Notes: generated from the sequence alone by a model not told the origin. DNA of 64,000 bases from Streptomyces sp. NBC_01267 (GCF_036241575.1 NZ_CP108455.1:1198501-1262500), one strand, 5' to 3'; counted from the first letter of the stretch, positions 33,683 through 43,744 are shown. Numbers and translations: made by a program.

Positions 33683-34177
33683 CTAACGCTCCTTTCCCCA
33701 CCGCACGGGCGCCGCAATCTCCGCCGTCAGCATTCTCCGCAGACATCCCAGACAACGGGAACGAACCGGCCCCAGACTGCCCTGTGACATACCCAACTCG
33801 CCTGCGATCTCCCGGTAGGTGGGGTCGGCGGGCGAGAGCATCGCGCCCAGCAGTTCGGGGCAGCGCCCCGGTGTCCGGCTGACGGCGGCCCGTACGGCGC
33901 GGCGCCGTTCGGCGGCCAGCGCCCGGTGTTCGGGGTGCGTCCCGGAGTCCGCGGTCGGCTCGATGCCGTACGGCGTCTCCCGCCGGGCCCGGCGCCGGGC
34001 GCGGCGCGCCTCCGCCCGTACGGCCGAGCGCATCCAGCGCCTGGGTTCGGCCGGGGACTGTTCCAGCAGGCGTACCCAGACGGCCTGTTCGAGATCGGCG
34101 GGGTCCACGCCGGCTGCGGCGGCTTCGGCCGCGGCCTCGGCCGCCAGCAGCGGGCTCAGTTCGGTGACGAGATCCAT
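33683..34177 (-). CDS. Short sigma-factor-like protein (region 2 remnant plus region 4)
   Basis: 164 residues from ATG 34177. Residues about 25-70 (DPADLEQAVWVRLLEQ; WMRSAVRAEARRARRRARRE) resemble the sigma region 2 helix pair, and residues about 120-155 (TYREIAGELGMSQGSLGPVR; CLGCLRRML) form a region 4-type helix-turn-helix. The linker is short. It could be a minimal ECF-like sigma factor or a DNA-binding protein derived from one. The Cys-Leu-Gly-Cys pair in the recognition helix neighbourhood is unusual. No anti-sigma gene is adjacent. Confidence 0.65.
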   Translation of the reverse strand: MDLVTELSPLLAAEAAAEAAAAGVDPADLEQAVWVRLLEQSPAEPRRWMRSAVRAEARRARRRARRETPYGIEPTADSGTHPEHRALAAERRRAVRAAVSRTPGRCPELLGAMLSPADPTYREIAGELGMSQGSLGPVRSRCLGCLRRMLTAEIAAPVRWGKER

Positions 34178-34249
34178 GCCGGGCGGGACGCGGCCGTCAC
34201 AGGGCGCGGTTGCCCTCGCGGCCGCATCTCACCCGTACGGGAAATCCGT

Positions 34250-35398
34250 TCAGCGCCGGTGGACGTCGGCGGCGGCCAGCAGCGCGGTGTCCGCGTTGTC
34301 GGTGAAGACCCCGTCGATGCCCGTCGCGAAGTACGTCCGGAACGCGCCGAAGGCGTCGCCGTAGGCGTTGGGGTCGGTGCCCCGCCGGAAGTCCGCGGGC
34401 AGGAAGGTGTTCTCGTTGCGCATCGTGTACGGGTGCAGCAGCAGGCCCCGCGCGTGGGCGTCCCGGACCAGGGTGGTCGGCTCGGTGAGCCTGCCTGCCG
34501 CGTCCTTCGGGATGACCGAGTCGAGGGTCGGGCCGATCCCCTGGGCGTAGGAGGCGATCCACTTCAGCCCCGCAGGGGTCTGGAGGTCGGCGACGGTCCG
34601 CCGGTCGCCCGACTCCACGAAGTCCCAGGGCCTGCTGTCCGGGGCCGAGAGCAGCACGATGCCCGGCGTGGTGACGAGCCGGGAGAGGCGCTGGATGGAG
34701 CTCGGTTCGAACGACTGGAGGAACTGCGGGGAGTCGCGGCGGTCACGGCCGTACGCGCGCAGGAGTGCGACGAGGCGCTCCTCCAGGCCGAGCCCGAGCT
34801 TGCGGAAGTAGGTGGGGTGCTTGGTCTCGGTGTAGAGCCAGACCGGCTTTCCGCGCCTGCGGCCCTCCTCCGCCGCCCACCGGAGCACCTCCTCGAAGGT
34901 GGGGACGTCCCAGCGGCCGTCGTAGAGGGTGTTGTGCTGGCGGTTGCCCGGGATGCGCTCCTTGGCGCGCAGCGTCTTGAGTTCGGCGAGCGTGAAGTCC
35001 TCGGTGAACCAGCCGTTGATGGCCGTGCCGTCGACGGTCTTGGTGGTCCGGCGTCCCGCGAACTCGGGGTGCGCGGAGACGTCCGTGGTCGCGGAGATGT
35101 CGTTCTCGTGGCGGCAGACGAGGTGCCCGTCCTTGGTGGGCACCACATCCTGCTCGACGATGTGCGCGCCCAGGTCGAGGGCGTGCTGGTAGGAGCCGAG
35201 GGTGTGCTCGGGGCGGTAACCGGCCGTGCCGCGGTGCCCGATGACCGTGGGCACCGGCAGGTCCTGGTACGAGGTGCCGTGTCCGGTGCCGCGTGCGTCG
35301 GCCCGCGCCGTACCGGACAGACCGAGAGCCGCCGTACCGAGCACCGCCGCGCCGAGCAGCGTCCGCCGTCCGGGTCCTGTCTCCGTGCTGTGACGCAT
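34250..35398 (-). CDS. Tat-secreted glycerophosphodiester phosphodiesterase
   Basis: 382 residues from ATG 35398 with AGGAG seven bases upstream. N-terminal Tat signal (GRRTLLGAAVLGTAALGLSG, cleavage near TARA-DA). GDPD motifs: VIGHRGTAGYRPEHTLGSYQ (HR...E), then the metal-binding IVEQDVVPTKDGHLVCRHE, and the TETKHP and IDGVFTDNAD strands. It hydrolyses glycerophosphodiesters outside the cell to give glycerol-3-phosphate, serving phosphate or carbon scavenging. I see no clear PhoP box. Divergent from plsC. Confidence 0.92.
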   Translation of the reverse strand: MRHSTETGPGRRTLLGAAVLGTAALGLSGTARADARGTGHGTSYQDLPVPTVIGHRGTAGYRPEHTLGSYQHALDLGAHIVEQDVVPTKDGHLVCRHENDISATTDVSAHPEFAGRRTTKTVDGTAINGWFTEDFTLAELKTLRAKERIPGNRQHNTLYDGRWDVPTFEEVLRWAAEEGRRRGKPVWLYTETKHPTYFRKLGLGLEERLVALLRAYGRDRRDSPQFLQSFEPSSIQRLSRLVTTPGIVLLSAPDSRPWDFVESGDRRTVADLQTPAGLKWIASYAQGIGPTLDSVIPKDAAGRLTEPTTLVRDAHARGLLLHPYTMRNENTFLPADFRRGTDPNAYGDAFGAFRTYFATGIDGVFTDNADTALLAAADVHRR

Positions 35399-35624
35399 GA
35401 GCACTCCTGACTGTGATGTCCCGCACCTGTCAACTCTGAAGTGCCTGATCGTAGGCATCCGGGGCCCGCACGGGGGTGGAACTCCGCGCAACACAGCGGG
35501 AACATACGTCAACACTGCGTATGTGTTCGATGAACCCGATGTGCGCGCGGACACAGCTCGCGAGTACCGTACTCACCTGCACATACTTCATAGCGGCTGC
35601 CCAGCCACGACTCCGGAGGAACCG

Positions 35625-36296
35625 TTGTCCCGACTCGCGCTCATCAAGGCAGTGCTCGGACCGATCATGCGTCTGATGTTCCGCCCGCGGGTGGAGGGCG
35701 TCGAGAACATCCCCGGTACGGGCCCGGTCATCCTCGCCGGCAACCATCTGACGTTCATCGACTCGATGATCATGCCGATCTGTCTGCAGCGTCAGGTGTT
35801 CTTCATCGGCAAGGACGAGTACGTCACGGGCAAGGGGCTGAAGGGCCGTCTGATGGCCTGGTTCTTCACCGGTGTCGGGATGATTCCGGTGGACCGCGAC
35901 GGTGGACGCGGCGGTGTCGCCGCGCTGATGACCGGCCGCCAGGTGCTGGAGGACGGCAAGGCGTTCTCCATCTACCCGGAGGGCACCCGCTCCCCCGACG
36001 GACGGCTGTACCGCGGCCGTACGGGCATCGCGCGTCTGACGCTGATGACGGGCGCGCCGGTGGTGCCGTTCGCGATGATCGGCACCGACAAGCTCCAGCC
36101 GAGCGGCTCGGGTCTGCCGCGGCCCGGGAAGGTCACGGTCCGCTTCGGTGAGCCGATGGAGTTCTCCCGCTACGACGGCATGGACCGCGACCGCTATGTA
36201 CTGCGCGCGGTGACGGACTCGGTGATGACCGAGGTCATGCGCCTGTCGGGCCAGGAGTACGTGGACATGTACGCGACGAAGGCCAAGGCCGCCTGA
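35625..36296 (+). CDS. 1-acylglycerol-3-phosphate acyltransferase
   Basis: 223 residues from TTG 35625, chosen because a perfect GGAGGA lies six bases before it and the PlsC fold begins at once (ALIKAVLGPIMRLMFRPRVE). Acyltransferase motifs: NHLTFID (HX4D), FFTGVGMIPVDRDG, YPEGTRSPDG and VVPFAMIGTDKLQP. It makes phosphatidic acid at the inner face of the membrane. The length is normal for PlsC. Divergent from the GDPD gene, another phospholipid-related gene. Confidence 0.9.
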   Translation: MSRLALIKAVLGPIMRLMFRPRVEGVENIPGTGPVILAGNHLTFIDSMIMPICLQRQVFFIGKDEYVTGKGLKGRLMAWFFTGVGMIPVDRDGGRGGVAALMTGRQVLEDGKAFSIYPEGTRSPDGRLYRGRTGIARLTLMTGAPVVPFAMIGTDKLQPSGSGLPRPGKVTVRFGEPMEFSRYDGMDRDRYVLRAVTDSVMTEVMRLSGQEYVDMYATKAKAA

Positions 36297-36312
36297 CCGT
36301 AGGAACTTTCGG

Positions 36313-36348
36313 CCGAGGGCCACCCGGGACGCTCCGGGTGGCCCTCGG
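36313..36348. terminator. Bidirectional terminator between plsC and the MFS gene
   Basis: Perfect 15-bp stem (36313-36327 with 36334-36348), 6-base loop, between convergent genes. Confidence 0.88.
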
Positions 36349-36369
36349 TCATGTGCGCGCCGGTACGCG

Positions 36370-37899
36370 TCAGATGTCGAGCTTCTGCCCCTTGAGCAGG
36401 AACCACGACGTCACCGCTGTGGCGAACAGGACGGCGGAGCCGACTCCGGCCGCCGCCTGGAAGCCATGGGTGAAGGCCTCCTGGGCGGAGGAGAGCAGGG
36501 CGGCGCCCTGGTCGTGCGGCAGTGTCTTCGCCGCCTCGACGGCGCCGCCGAGCGAATCGTGCGCCTCGGTGGCGGCACCGGACGGGACTCCGTGCGGGAT
36601 GGAGAAGCCCCGGTAGATCCCGGTGACCACCGAGCCGAGCAGGGCGATCCCGAGCGCCGCGCCCAGTTCGTACGCGGTCTCGGACACCGCGGACGCCGCC
36701 CCCGCCTGGTTCTTCGGGACGCTGGAGAGGATGACGTCGGAGGTCACGGTGAAGGCCAGACCCGCTCCGAGGCCGCCGAAGAACAGGGCCAGCCCCAGGG
36801 CCACGACCCCCGTCGACGCGCTGACCGCCACACAGCCCGCGAGGGCCACCGCCACCGCCGCCAGACCGCCGGCCACCGCGCTCCGTACCGATGCCCTGCG
36901 CGCCACGCGTCCGGCCATCAGGCCCGTGCCGACCGCTCCTACGGCGGCGGGGAGTTCGATGAGCCCGGCCTCCAGCGGGGAACGCCCCTGGACCAATTGG
37001 AGGAACTGCGAGAGGAAGAAGACCAGACCGGACAGTCCGAGAATGGTCAGCAGGTCGGCCAGCACGGCGCCGGAGAAGCCGCGGTGGTGGAACAGGCGCA
37101 TGTCGAGCAGCGGCGACTTCAGGGTCAGCTGGCGGCGCGCGAACCAGAGCAGGGCGAGTACTCCGACGATCGCGGACGCCAGGATGTCCCAGCGGAATCC
37201 GTTGGCAGCCGCCTCCTTCACCGCGTACACCACCGCCATCACGCCGACCAGTGAGAGGGCCACACTGACCAGGTCCCACGGGCCGGGGGCCGGGTCGCGC
37301 GACTCCGGCAGCAGCTTCATACCGACCAGGACGAGCACCAGCATCACCGGCAGGTTGATGAGGAAGACCGACCCCCACCAGAAGTTCTCCAGCAGGAACC
37401 CGCCGACCACCGGGCCGACGGCCGTACCCGCCGATGCGGCGGCGCCCCAGATCCCGACGGCCAGGCTGCGTTCCTTCGGGTCGTGGAAGATGTTGCGGAT
37501 CAGCGCGAGGGTGGAGGGCATCAGCGTCGCACCGGCGACGCCGAGCAGGGCCCTGGCGGCGATCATCATTTCCGGACTGCTCGCATAGGCGTTGAGCACG
37601 GAGACCCCGCCGAAGGCGACAGCGCCGGTGAGCAGCAGCTTCTTACGGCCGATCCGGTCGCCGAGGCTGCCCATCGAGACCAGCAGGCCGGCGATGACGA
37701 ACGAGTAGATGTCCCCGATCCACAGCAGTTGGGTGCCCGAGGGTTTGAGGTCCTCGCTCAGGAACGGTGTGGCGAGGCCGAGCACGGTGGCGTCGACGGC
37801 CACCAGCAGCACGGCGAGGACGAGAACGGCGAGGGCCAGCCAGCGGCTACGGCTGGGGGCGGCCCCGGAGTCCTTCGCGGGCCGGACGGTACTGGTCAT
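36370..37899 (-). CDS. DHA2-type MFS multidrug exporter (14 helices)
   Basis: 509 residues from ATG 37899. Motif A GSLGDRIGRKKLLL, antiporter motif C region IWGAAASAGTAVGPVVGGFL, and D-residue motif LVAVDATVLGLATPFL typical of QacA/SmvA-like H+-drug antiporters. About 14 transmembrane segments. Its start overlaps the stop of the upstream TetR gene (ATGA), so they form one operon and the pump is almost certainly TetR-controlled. The substrate is probably a cationic or antibiotic compound; not determined. Confidence 0.92.
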   Translation of the reverse strand: MTSTVRPAKDSGAAPSRSRWLALAVLVLAVLLVAVDATVLGLATPFLSEDLKPSGTQLLWIGDIYSFVIAGLLVSMGSLGDRIGRKKLLLTGAVAFGGVSVLNAYASSPEMMIAARALLGVAGATLMPSTLALIRNIFHDPKERSLAVGIWGAAASAGTAVGPVVGGFLLENFWWGSVFLINLPVMLVLVLVGMKLLPESRDPAPGPWDLVSVALSLVGVMAVVYAVKEAAANGFRWDILASAIVGVLALLWFARRQLTLKSPLLDMRLFHHRGFSGAVLADLLTILGLSGLVFFLSQFLQLVQGRSPLEAGLIELPAAVGAVGTGLMAGRVARRASVRSAVAGGLAAVAVALAGCVAVSASTGVVALGLALFFGGLGAGLAFTVTSDVILSSVPKNQAGAASAVSETAYELGAALGIALLGSVVTGIYRGFSIPHGVPSGAATEAHDSLGGAVEAAKTLPHDQGAALLSSAQEAFTHGFQAAAGVGSAVLFATAVTSWFLLKGQKLDI

Positions 37900-38447
37900 T
37901 TCTCCACACTCCGCTGTGCGCCGCCGAGCAGCAGCTCGGCGATCATGTACGAAAAGTCCTTGGCCGCGACCCGGCCGTCCTGCACGGCCCAGGCACCGCT
38001 GCCGATGAGCCCGTACAGCGCCTCGGTCAGCCAGGCGGGGGTGAGGTCGATCCGGAACTCACCGGCTTCCTGGCCCCGGCGGAACAGGGCGGAGACCCGG
38101 GCGTCGAGCCTGGCCCAGCCCTCGTTCAGCTCCTCGCCCTCGAAGAGCTCGTTCTCGGTGACGAGGAAGGCGAGCAGTCCGGCGGCCGACTCGACTTCCG
38201 TGATGAACCGGCGCAGCGCGGCGGCAGCCGGTCCCTCGTCTATCCTCGCCGCGTCGAGCGCCGACTCGAACTCCGCGATACCGAGCTCCTCCAGCGCTCT
38301 GACCAGCGCGTCCCGGCCGGCGAAGTGCCGGTGCAGGGTGGCCCGGCCGATCCCGGCGGCGCGCGCCACCTCATCCATCGTGGCGGTCGCCCTGCGGGTG
38401 AGGAGGGCGGCGGCGGTGCGCAGCACCTGGTCCCGGTCGACAGTCAT
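37896..38447 (-). CDS. TetR-family repressor of the adjacent MFS pump
   Basis: 183 residues from ATG 38447. The N-terminal helix-turn-helix is typical (TMDEVARAAGIGRATLHRHF) and the rest is a helical ligand domain. A TATGGT hexamer (38454-38459) six bases before the ATG suggests a leaderless mRNA; an upstream ATG at 38474 would lie inside the operator and is unlikely. A perfect palindrome 19 bp upstream overlaps the -35 region, so autorepression and pump repression are expected. Confidence 0.92.
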   Translation of the reverse strand: MTVDRDQVLRTAAALLTRRATATMDEVARAAGIGRATLHRHFAGRDALVRALEELGIAEFESALDAARIDEGPAAAALRRFITEVESAAGLLAFLVTENELFEGEELNEGWARLDARVSALFRRGQEAGEFRIDLTPAWLTEALYGLIGSGAWAVQDGRVAAKDFSYMIAELLLGGAQRSVEK

Positions 38448-38465
38448 GAGACGACCATACTCGAC

Positions 38466-38485
38466 ATGAGACATCAATGTCTCAT
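38466..38485. promoter_or_regulatory. Palindromic TetR operator
   Basis: ATGAGACAT CA ATGTCTCAT: 9-bp arms, 2-base centre. It lies between divergent tetR and the PRPP synthetase gene, overlapping the likely -35 of tetR. The size and symmetry are typical of TetR dimers. Confidence 0.8.
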
Positions 38486-38579
38486 CCGATACGACTGGGC
38501 GCGTCGCGCCTCGTCCTCGGCCACTACGATGTGACCGACATACCGGTTCGACGGAACTCGACGGAACGAGGAGCGGTAC

Positions 38580-39524
38580 GTGCGAGACATCGCTGTATTC
38601 AGCGGTAGCGCCCACCCCGAATTGGCAGCGGAGGTCACCACACATCTGGGGGTCCCGCTGAGCCCGGTGCGGATCAACCGGTTCGCCAACGACTGCCTGG
38701 AGGTCCAGCTCCAGGCCAACTGCCGCGAGCGGGACGTTTTCCTGATCCAGCCGCTGGTCACACCGGTGCAGGAGAACCTCGTCGAGCTTCTCCTGATGTG
38801 CGACGCGGCCCGCGGCGCCTCGGCGGGCCGGATCACCGTGGTGATGCCGCACTACGCCTATGCCCGTTCGGACAAGAAGGACGCGCCGCGGATCTCCATC
38901 GGCGGACGCCTGGTGGCCGATCTGCTGGTGAACTCCGGCGCGAGCCGGGTCCTGGCCCTGACCCTGCACTCCCCCCAGGTCCACGGATTCTTCTCCGTCC
39001 CCGTGGACCATCTGCACGCCCTGCGGGAACTGGCCGAGCACTTCAGCGGCTACGACCTGTCCCGCACCACCGTCGTCTCACCCGACCTCGGCAACGCCAA
39101 GGAGGCCGCGGCGTTCGCCCGGATGCTCGGGGTCCAGGTCGCCGCCGGTGCCAAGCAGCGGTTCGCGGACGACCGGGTGGCCATCAGTTCCGTCATCGGT
39201 GAGGTCGCCGGGCGCGATGTCATCGTGCTGGACGACGAGATCGCCAAGGGCAGCACGGTACTGGAACTCCTGGAGCGGCTGCGCGAGTTGGGGGCGCGTT
39301 CGATCCGGGTGGCCTGTACGCACGGACTCTTCGCCGCCGGGGCGCTCAAGCGGCTCTCGGACCAGCCCGACGTACTGGAGATCGTCTGCACGAACACCGT
39401 GCCGATACCGGTCGCGGAGCACACCGACAAGCTGACGGTCCTCTCCATCGCTCCGGCCCTGGCCGAGGCGATGCGGCGGATCCACAACGGGGAATCGGTC
39501 AGCGCCCTGTTCGACCCGTCCTGA
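38580..39524 (+). CDS. Ribose-phosphate pyrophosphokinase paralogue
   Basis: 314 residues from GTG 38580 with GAGGAG upstream. Two phosphoribosyltransferase-like domains: IAVFSGSAHPELAAEV start, PHYAYARSDKKDAPRISIGG (ATP-binding loop) and the PRPP loop VIVLDDEIAKGSTVLELL. The PRPP loop has DDEIAKGST where housekeeping Prs has DDxxDTGGT, so this is the divergent Streptomyces paralogue, not necessarily the main PRPP source. It is divergent from the tetR-MFS operon with the operator between. Confidence 0.85.
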   Translation: MRDIAVFSGSAHPELAAEVTTHLGVPLSPVRINRFANDCLEVQLQANCRERDVFLIQPLVTPVQENLVELLLMCDAARGASAGRITVVMPHYAYARSDKKDAPRISIGGRLVADLLVNSGASRVLALTLHSPQVHGFFSVPVDHLHALRELAEHFSGYDLSRTTVVSPDLGNAKEAAAFARMLGVQVAAGAKQRFADDRVAISSVIGEVAGRDVIVLDDEIAKGSTVLELLERLRELGARSIRVACTHGLFAAGALKRLSDQPDVLEIVCTNTVPIPVAEHTDKLTVLSIAPALAEAMRRIHNGESVSALFDPS

Positions 39525-39526
39525 GC

Positions 39527-39567
39527 CCGGCCGCCCGTACGCGCACGTCACACGTACGGGCGGCCGG
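39527..39567. terminator. Bidirectional terminator between prs paralogue and aldo/keto reductase
   Basis: Perfect 15-bp stem (39527-39541 with 39553-39567), 11-base loop, starting three bases after one stop codon and ending five bases before the other. Confidence 0.85.
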
Positions 39568-39571
39568 CCGC

Positions 39572-40543
39572 TCAGTTCCAGGGCAGTTTCGCGCGCTGCT
39601 GCCAGTACGCGGAGGGCTCCTCCCGCAGCCCGGCCAGCCGCTCCAGCTGCTCCTCGTCGAGGTCGACCACCGCGGCGTGCAGATTGGCCGACAGCTGGAG
39701 CGTGGTCGCGGCGCCGGAGAGCACCACGTCCACCCAGGGACGGCGCAGGATCGCGGCCAGGGCGACGGCGTCCGCGGTCGCGCCGGTCTCCTCCGCGATG
39801 TCGCGCAGCAGGGCGGGCGCCGCTGCTCCCGCGAGGCGCCCGTTGGCGACCGCTTCCTTGACGATCACACCCAGGCCCGCTTCATGAGCCTCCGCCAGGG
39901 CCTCGCCCACCGCGGTGTCCAGCAGGTTGTAGGTGCTCTGGACCGCCCGGAAGAGGGGCTCCCCGTCGACGGTGACAGCGAGCGCGGCCCGGACGGTGTC
40001 CGCCTGGTCCGGGCCGCTCGTGGAGAAGCCGACCGTCACGCCCTCCGCGGCGAGCGCCGCCAGCCGGGTGTGCAGCCCCGTGTCGGTGAGGGCCGGGCTG
40101 TCCGCGGTGAGCGAGTGCACCTGGTAGAGGTCGAGGCGCTCCCCCAGCAGCATGCCGGTCTCGGTGCGCTGCCGTTCGAAGGTGGTGAGGCCGTGGTCCT
40201 TGACCTCGTGGACGTCGGCGTCGGTGCGCCAGTCGGCGGTGTAGGTGTAGCCCCACTTGCTGCCGATCACCACGTCCTGGACGGCGGGGCGGGCCCGCAG
40301 CCATTCGGCGAGGAACGCTTCCGCGCGGCCGTAGGAACGCGCGACATCGAAGTAGCGGACGCCCTGCGCGTAGGCGGCGTCCAGAAGTTCATGCGTACGG
40401 GCGAGCAGGGTCTCGGGGGTGCGTTCGGCCGGCAGATCGCGGTCGCGACCGAGGTTGATGTACCCCGGTCTGCCTACGGCCGCGAGGCCGAGTCCGATGT
40501 GGGCCGTGGGGGTGGTCGCTGCCGTGAGGCGGGCGAAGGGCAT
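39572..40543 (-). CDS. Aldo/keto reductase
   Basis: 323 residues from ATG 40543, preceded by AGGGAG. AKR fold: IGLGLAAVGRPGYINLGRD, the catalytic Tyr region YFDVARSYGRAEAFLAEWL (Asp, Tyr), the lysine region VVIGSKWGYTYTADW and the LDLYQVHSL strand. The NADPH-binding C-terminal segment is VVLSGAATTLQLSANL. It reduces carbonyls with NAD(P)H; the substrate is unknown. Monocistronic, downstream of argH on the same strand but separated by about 130 bp. Confidence 0.9.
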   Translation of the reverse strand: MPFARLTAATTPTAHIGLGLAAVGRPGYINLGRDRDLPAERTPETLLARTHELLDAAYAQGVRYFDVARSYGRAEAFLAEWLRARPAVQDVVIGSKWGYTYTADWRTDADVHEVKDHGLTTFERQRTETGMLLGERLDLYQVHSLTADSPALTDTGLHTRLAALAAEGVTVGFSTSGPDQADTVRAALAVTVDGEPLFRAVQSTYNLLDTAVGEALAEAHEAGLGVIVKEAVANGRLAGAAAPALLRDIAEETGATADAVALAAILRRPWVDVVLSGAATTLQLSANLHAAVVDLDEEQLERLAGLREEPSAYWQQRAKLPWN

Positions 40544-40676
40544 CGGGGTCTCCCTGCGCGGGTCGGAGAGTGCGGTCCCTGACACCTGTACCCGCGATCA
40601 CGCACGACAGCGCCCGGCACCTGTGTGGAAAGGTGCCGGGCGCCGGTGGGGGCGGAGCCGGGGTCGGACGAGAGCC

Positions 40677-42192
<1,516 letters not shown>

Positions 42193-42275
42193 AGCCGTCG
42201 ATGAAGGGCGCGCAGGCGGGCAGCACCGCCGAAATGACGTTCCGCACGGAGCGGAGCGCGGCGATAATCGCCGCT

Positions 42276-42866
42276 ATGGGAAAGACGTACGAGCGCATAG
42301 ACGGACGGCTCAGGACCTTCATCGAGGAACAGCACATCTTCTTCACGGCGACCGCCCCCCTCGACGGCGACGGCACGATCAACCTCTCCCCCAAGGGTGT
42401 CAGCGGCTCGTTCGCCGTCGTCGACGAACACACCGTGGCCTACCTGGACTTCGCGGGCAGCAACGCGGAGACCGTCGCCCACCTCCGCGAGAACGGCCGC
42501 ATCACCCTGATGTGGTGCGCCTTCCAGGGGCCGCCCAACATCGTGCGGGTGCACGGCCGGGGCGAGCCCGTCTTCCGTGACGACCCGCGGTTCGCCGGGC
42601 TGCTGAGCCACTTCCCCGTCGACCACACCCCGCACGGCCTGCGCGCGATCGTCGTCGTGACGGCCGAGCTGATCCGGGACACCTGCGGTTACGCGGTGCC
42701 GTTCATGACGTACGACGAGGACCGCGACCTGCACGCCAAACGGTTCGCGCGCGAGGACGACACGTCACTGAGCCGGTACTTCGAGAAGAAGGAACACATC
42801 GCCCGGAGCATCGACGGCCTCCCGGGGCTGCCGCTGCCGTTGCCACCCCTGGCGGACGCGGGGTGA
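42276..42866 (+). CDS. Pyridoxamine-phosphate-oxidase-like flavin protein
   Basis: 196 residues from ATG 42276 (MGKTYERIDGRL). Split beta-barrel FMN-binding fold: IFFTATAPLDGDGTINLSPK, then VAYLDFAGSNAETVAHL and RITLMWCAFQGPPNIVRVHG. This branch (PPOX class, often fused or annotated pyridoxamine 5'-phosphate oxidase) may bind FMN or F420; the reaction is unknown. GATAAT (42263-42268) only seven bases before the ATG implies a leaderless mRNA, which supports this start. Divergent from argH. Confidence 0.85.
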   Translation: MGKTYERIDGRLRTFIEEQHIFFTATAPLDGDGTINLSPKGVSGSFAVVDEHTVAYLDFAGSNAETVAHLRENGRITLMWCAFQGPPNIVRVHGRGEPVFRDDPRFAGLLSHFPVDHTPHGLRAIVVVTAELIRDTCGYAVPFMTYDEDRDLHAKRFAREDDTSLSRYFEKKEHIARSIDGLPGLPLPLPPLADAG

Positions 42867-42895
42867 GAATCCCCTCCCGGATCCCCCCCCGTGGA

Positions 42896-42930
42896 TCCTC
42901 CGACTCCTCCGACTGCTCCGACTGCTCCGC
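42896..42930. repeat. Four tandem 9-bp units before the SDR promoter
   Basis: TCCTCCGAC twice (42896-42913) followed by TGCTCCGAC and TGCTCCGC (42914-42930). Short non-coding tandem repeat just upstream of the SDR operator. Confidence 0.9.
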
Positions 42931-42951
42931 GATATGTACGGCACACATTGC

Positions 42952-42964
42952 ATGTACGATACAT
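42952..42964. promoter_or_regulatory. Inverted repeat overlapping the SDR promoter
   Basis: ATGTA-CGA-TACAT, a perfect 5-3-5 palindrome that contains a -10-like TACGAT (42955-42960). A wider symmetric pair, ATATGTA...TACATAT, spans about 42932-42965. It looks like an operator for a TetR- or GntR-type repressor that is not encoded next to it. Confidence 0.5.
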
Positions 42965-43000
42965 ATCGGGGCCGGAATCCAGAGCCGAAGGAACAGGGCA

Positions 43001-43744
43001 ATGACACTTCAGAACAAGGTCGCGGTCGTCACGGGCGGAGCCTCCGGCATCGGCGAGGCCGTCACCCGGGTTTTCGTCGAACGCGGCGCGCGGGTCGTGA
43101 TGGTCGACCTCCAGCAGGCGGCGGGCGACGCCCTCGTGGCCGAACTGGGGGACTCGGTCGCCTTCCTCCGCGGCGACGTCTCGGACCGGGCCGTGGCCGA
43201 CCTGGCCGTGGAGACCGCCGTGAGCCGCTTCGGGAAGCTCGACGTCCTGGTCAACAACGCCAGCGCCTCACGGGTGCGGCCCTTCATCCAGCAGACCGAC
43301 GACGACTGGAAGCTCGCACTGGACACCGGTCTCTTCGCCACCCGTAACTTCATGCTCGCCGCGTACCCCGAGCTGAGGAAGGCACAGGGCTCGGTGGTCA
43401 ACTTCGCCTCGGGAGCCGGACTGGACGGGCAGCCGAACCAGGCGTCGTACGCGGCGGCGAAGGAGGCCATCCGCGGCCTCAGCCGGGTGGTGGCCAACGA
43501 GTGGGCCGCCGACGCGATCCGGGTCAATGTCGTCGCGCCGATGGCGCTGACGGCCGGGGTCGAGCAGTGGGCCGAGGCCAACCCCGAGCAGTACGCGACC
43601 TCCGCCGCCAAGGTCCCGCTCGGCCGCTTCGGCGACCCGCGGCAGGACGTCGCCCCGGTGATCGCGTTCCTGGCGAGCGACGACTCCCGCTACATGACCG
43701 GCCAGACGCTGATGGCCGACGGCGGGGCGATCAAGCTCCGCTGA
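43001..43744 (+). CDS. SDR-family NAD(P)-dependent oxidoreductase
   Basis: 247 residues from ATG 43001 with AAGGA upstream. Classical SDR: cofactor motif VTGGASGIGEAV, NNA motif VLVNNASA, catalytic region VVNFASGAGLDGQPNQASYA with YAAAK, and C-terminal GQTLMADGG. The serine of the catalytic triad sits in FASGAG. Substrate unknown. It has its own regulated-looking promoter with palindromes. Confidence 0.9.
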   Translation: MTLQNKVAVVTGGASGIGEAVTRVFVERGARVVMVDLQQAAGDALVAELGDSVAFLRGDVSDRAVADLAVETAVSRFGKLDVLVNNASASRVRPFIQQTDDDWKLALDTGLFATRNFMLAAYPELRKAQGSVVNFASGAGLDGQPNQASYAAAKEAIRGLSRVVANEWAADAIRVNVVAPMALTAGVEQWAEANPEQYATSAAKVPLGRFGDPRQDVAPVIAFLASDDSRYMTGQTLMADGGAIKLR

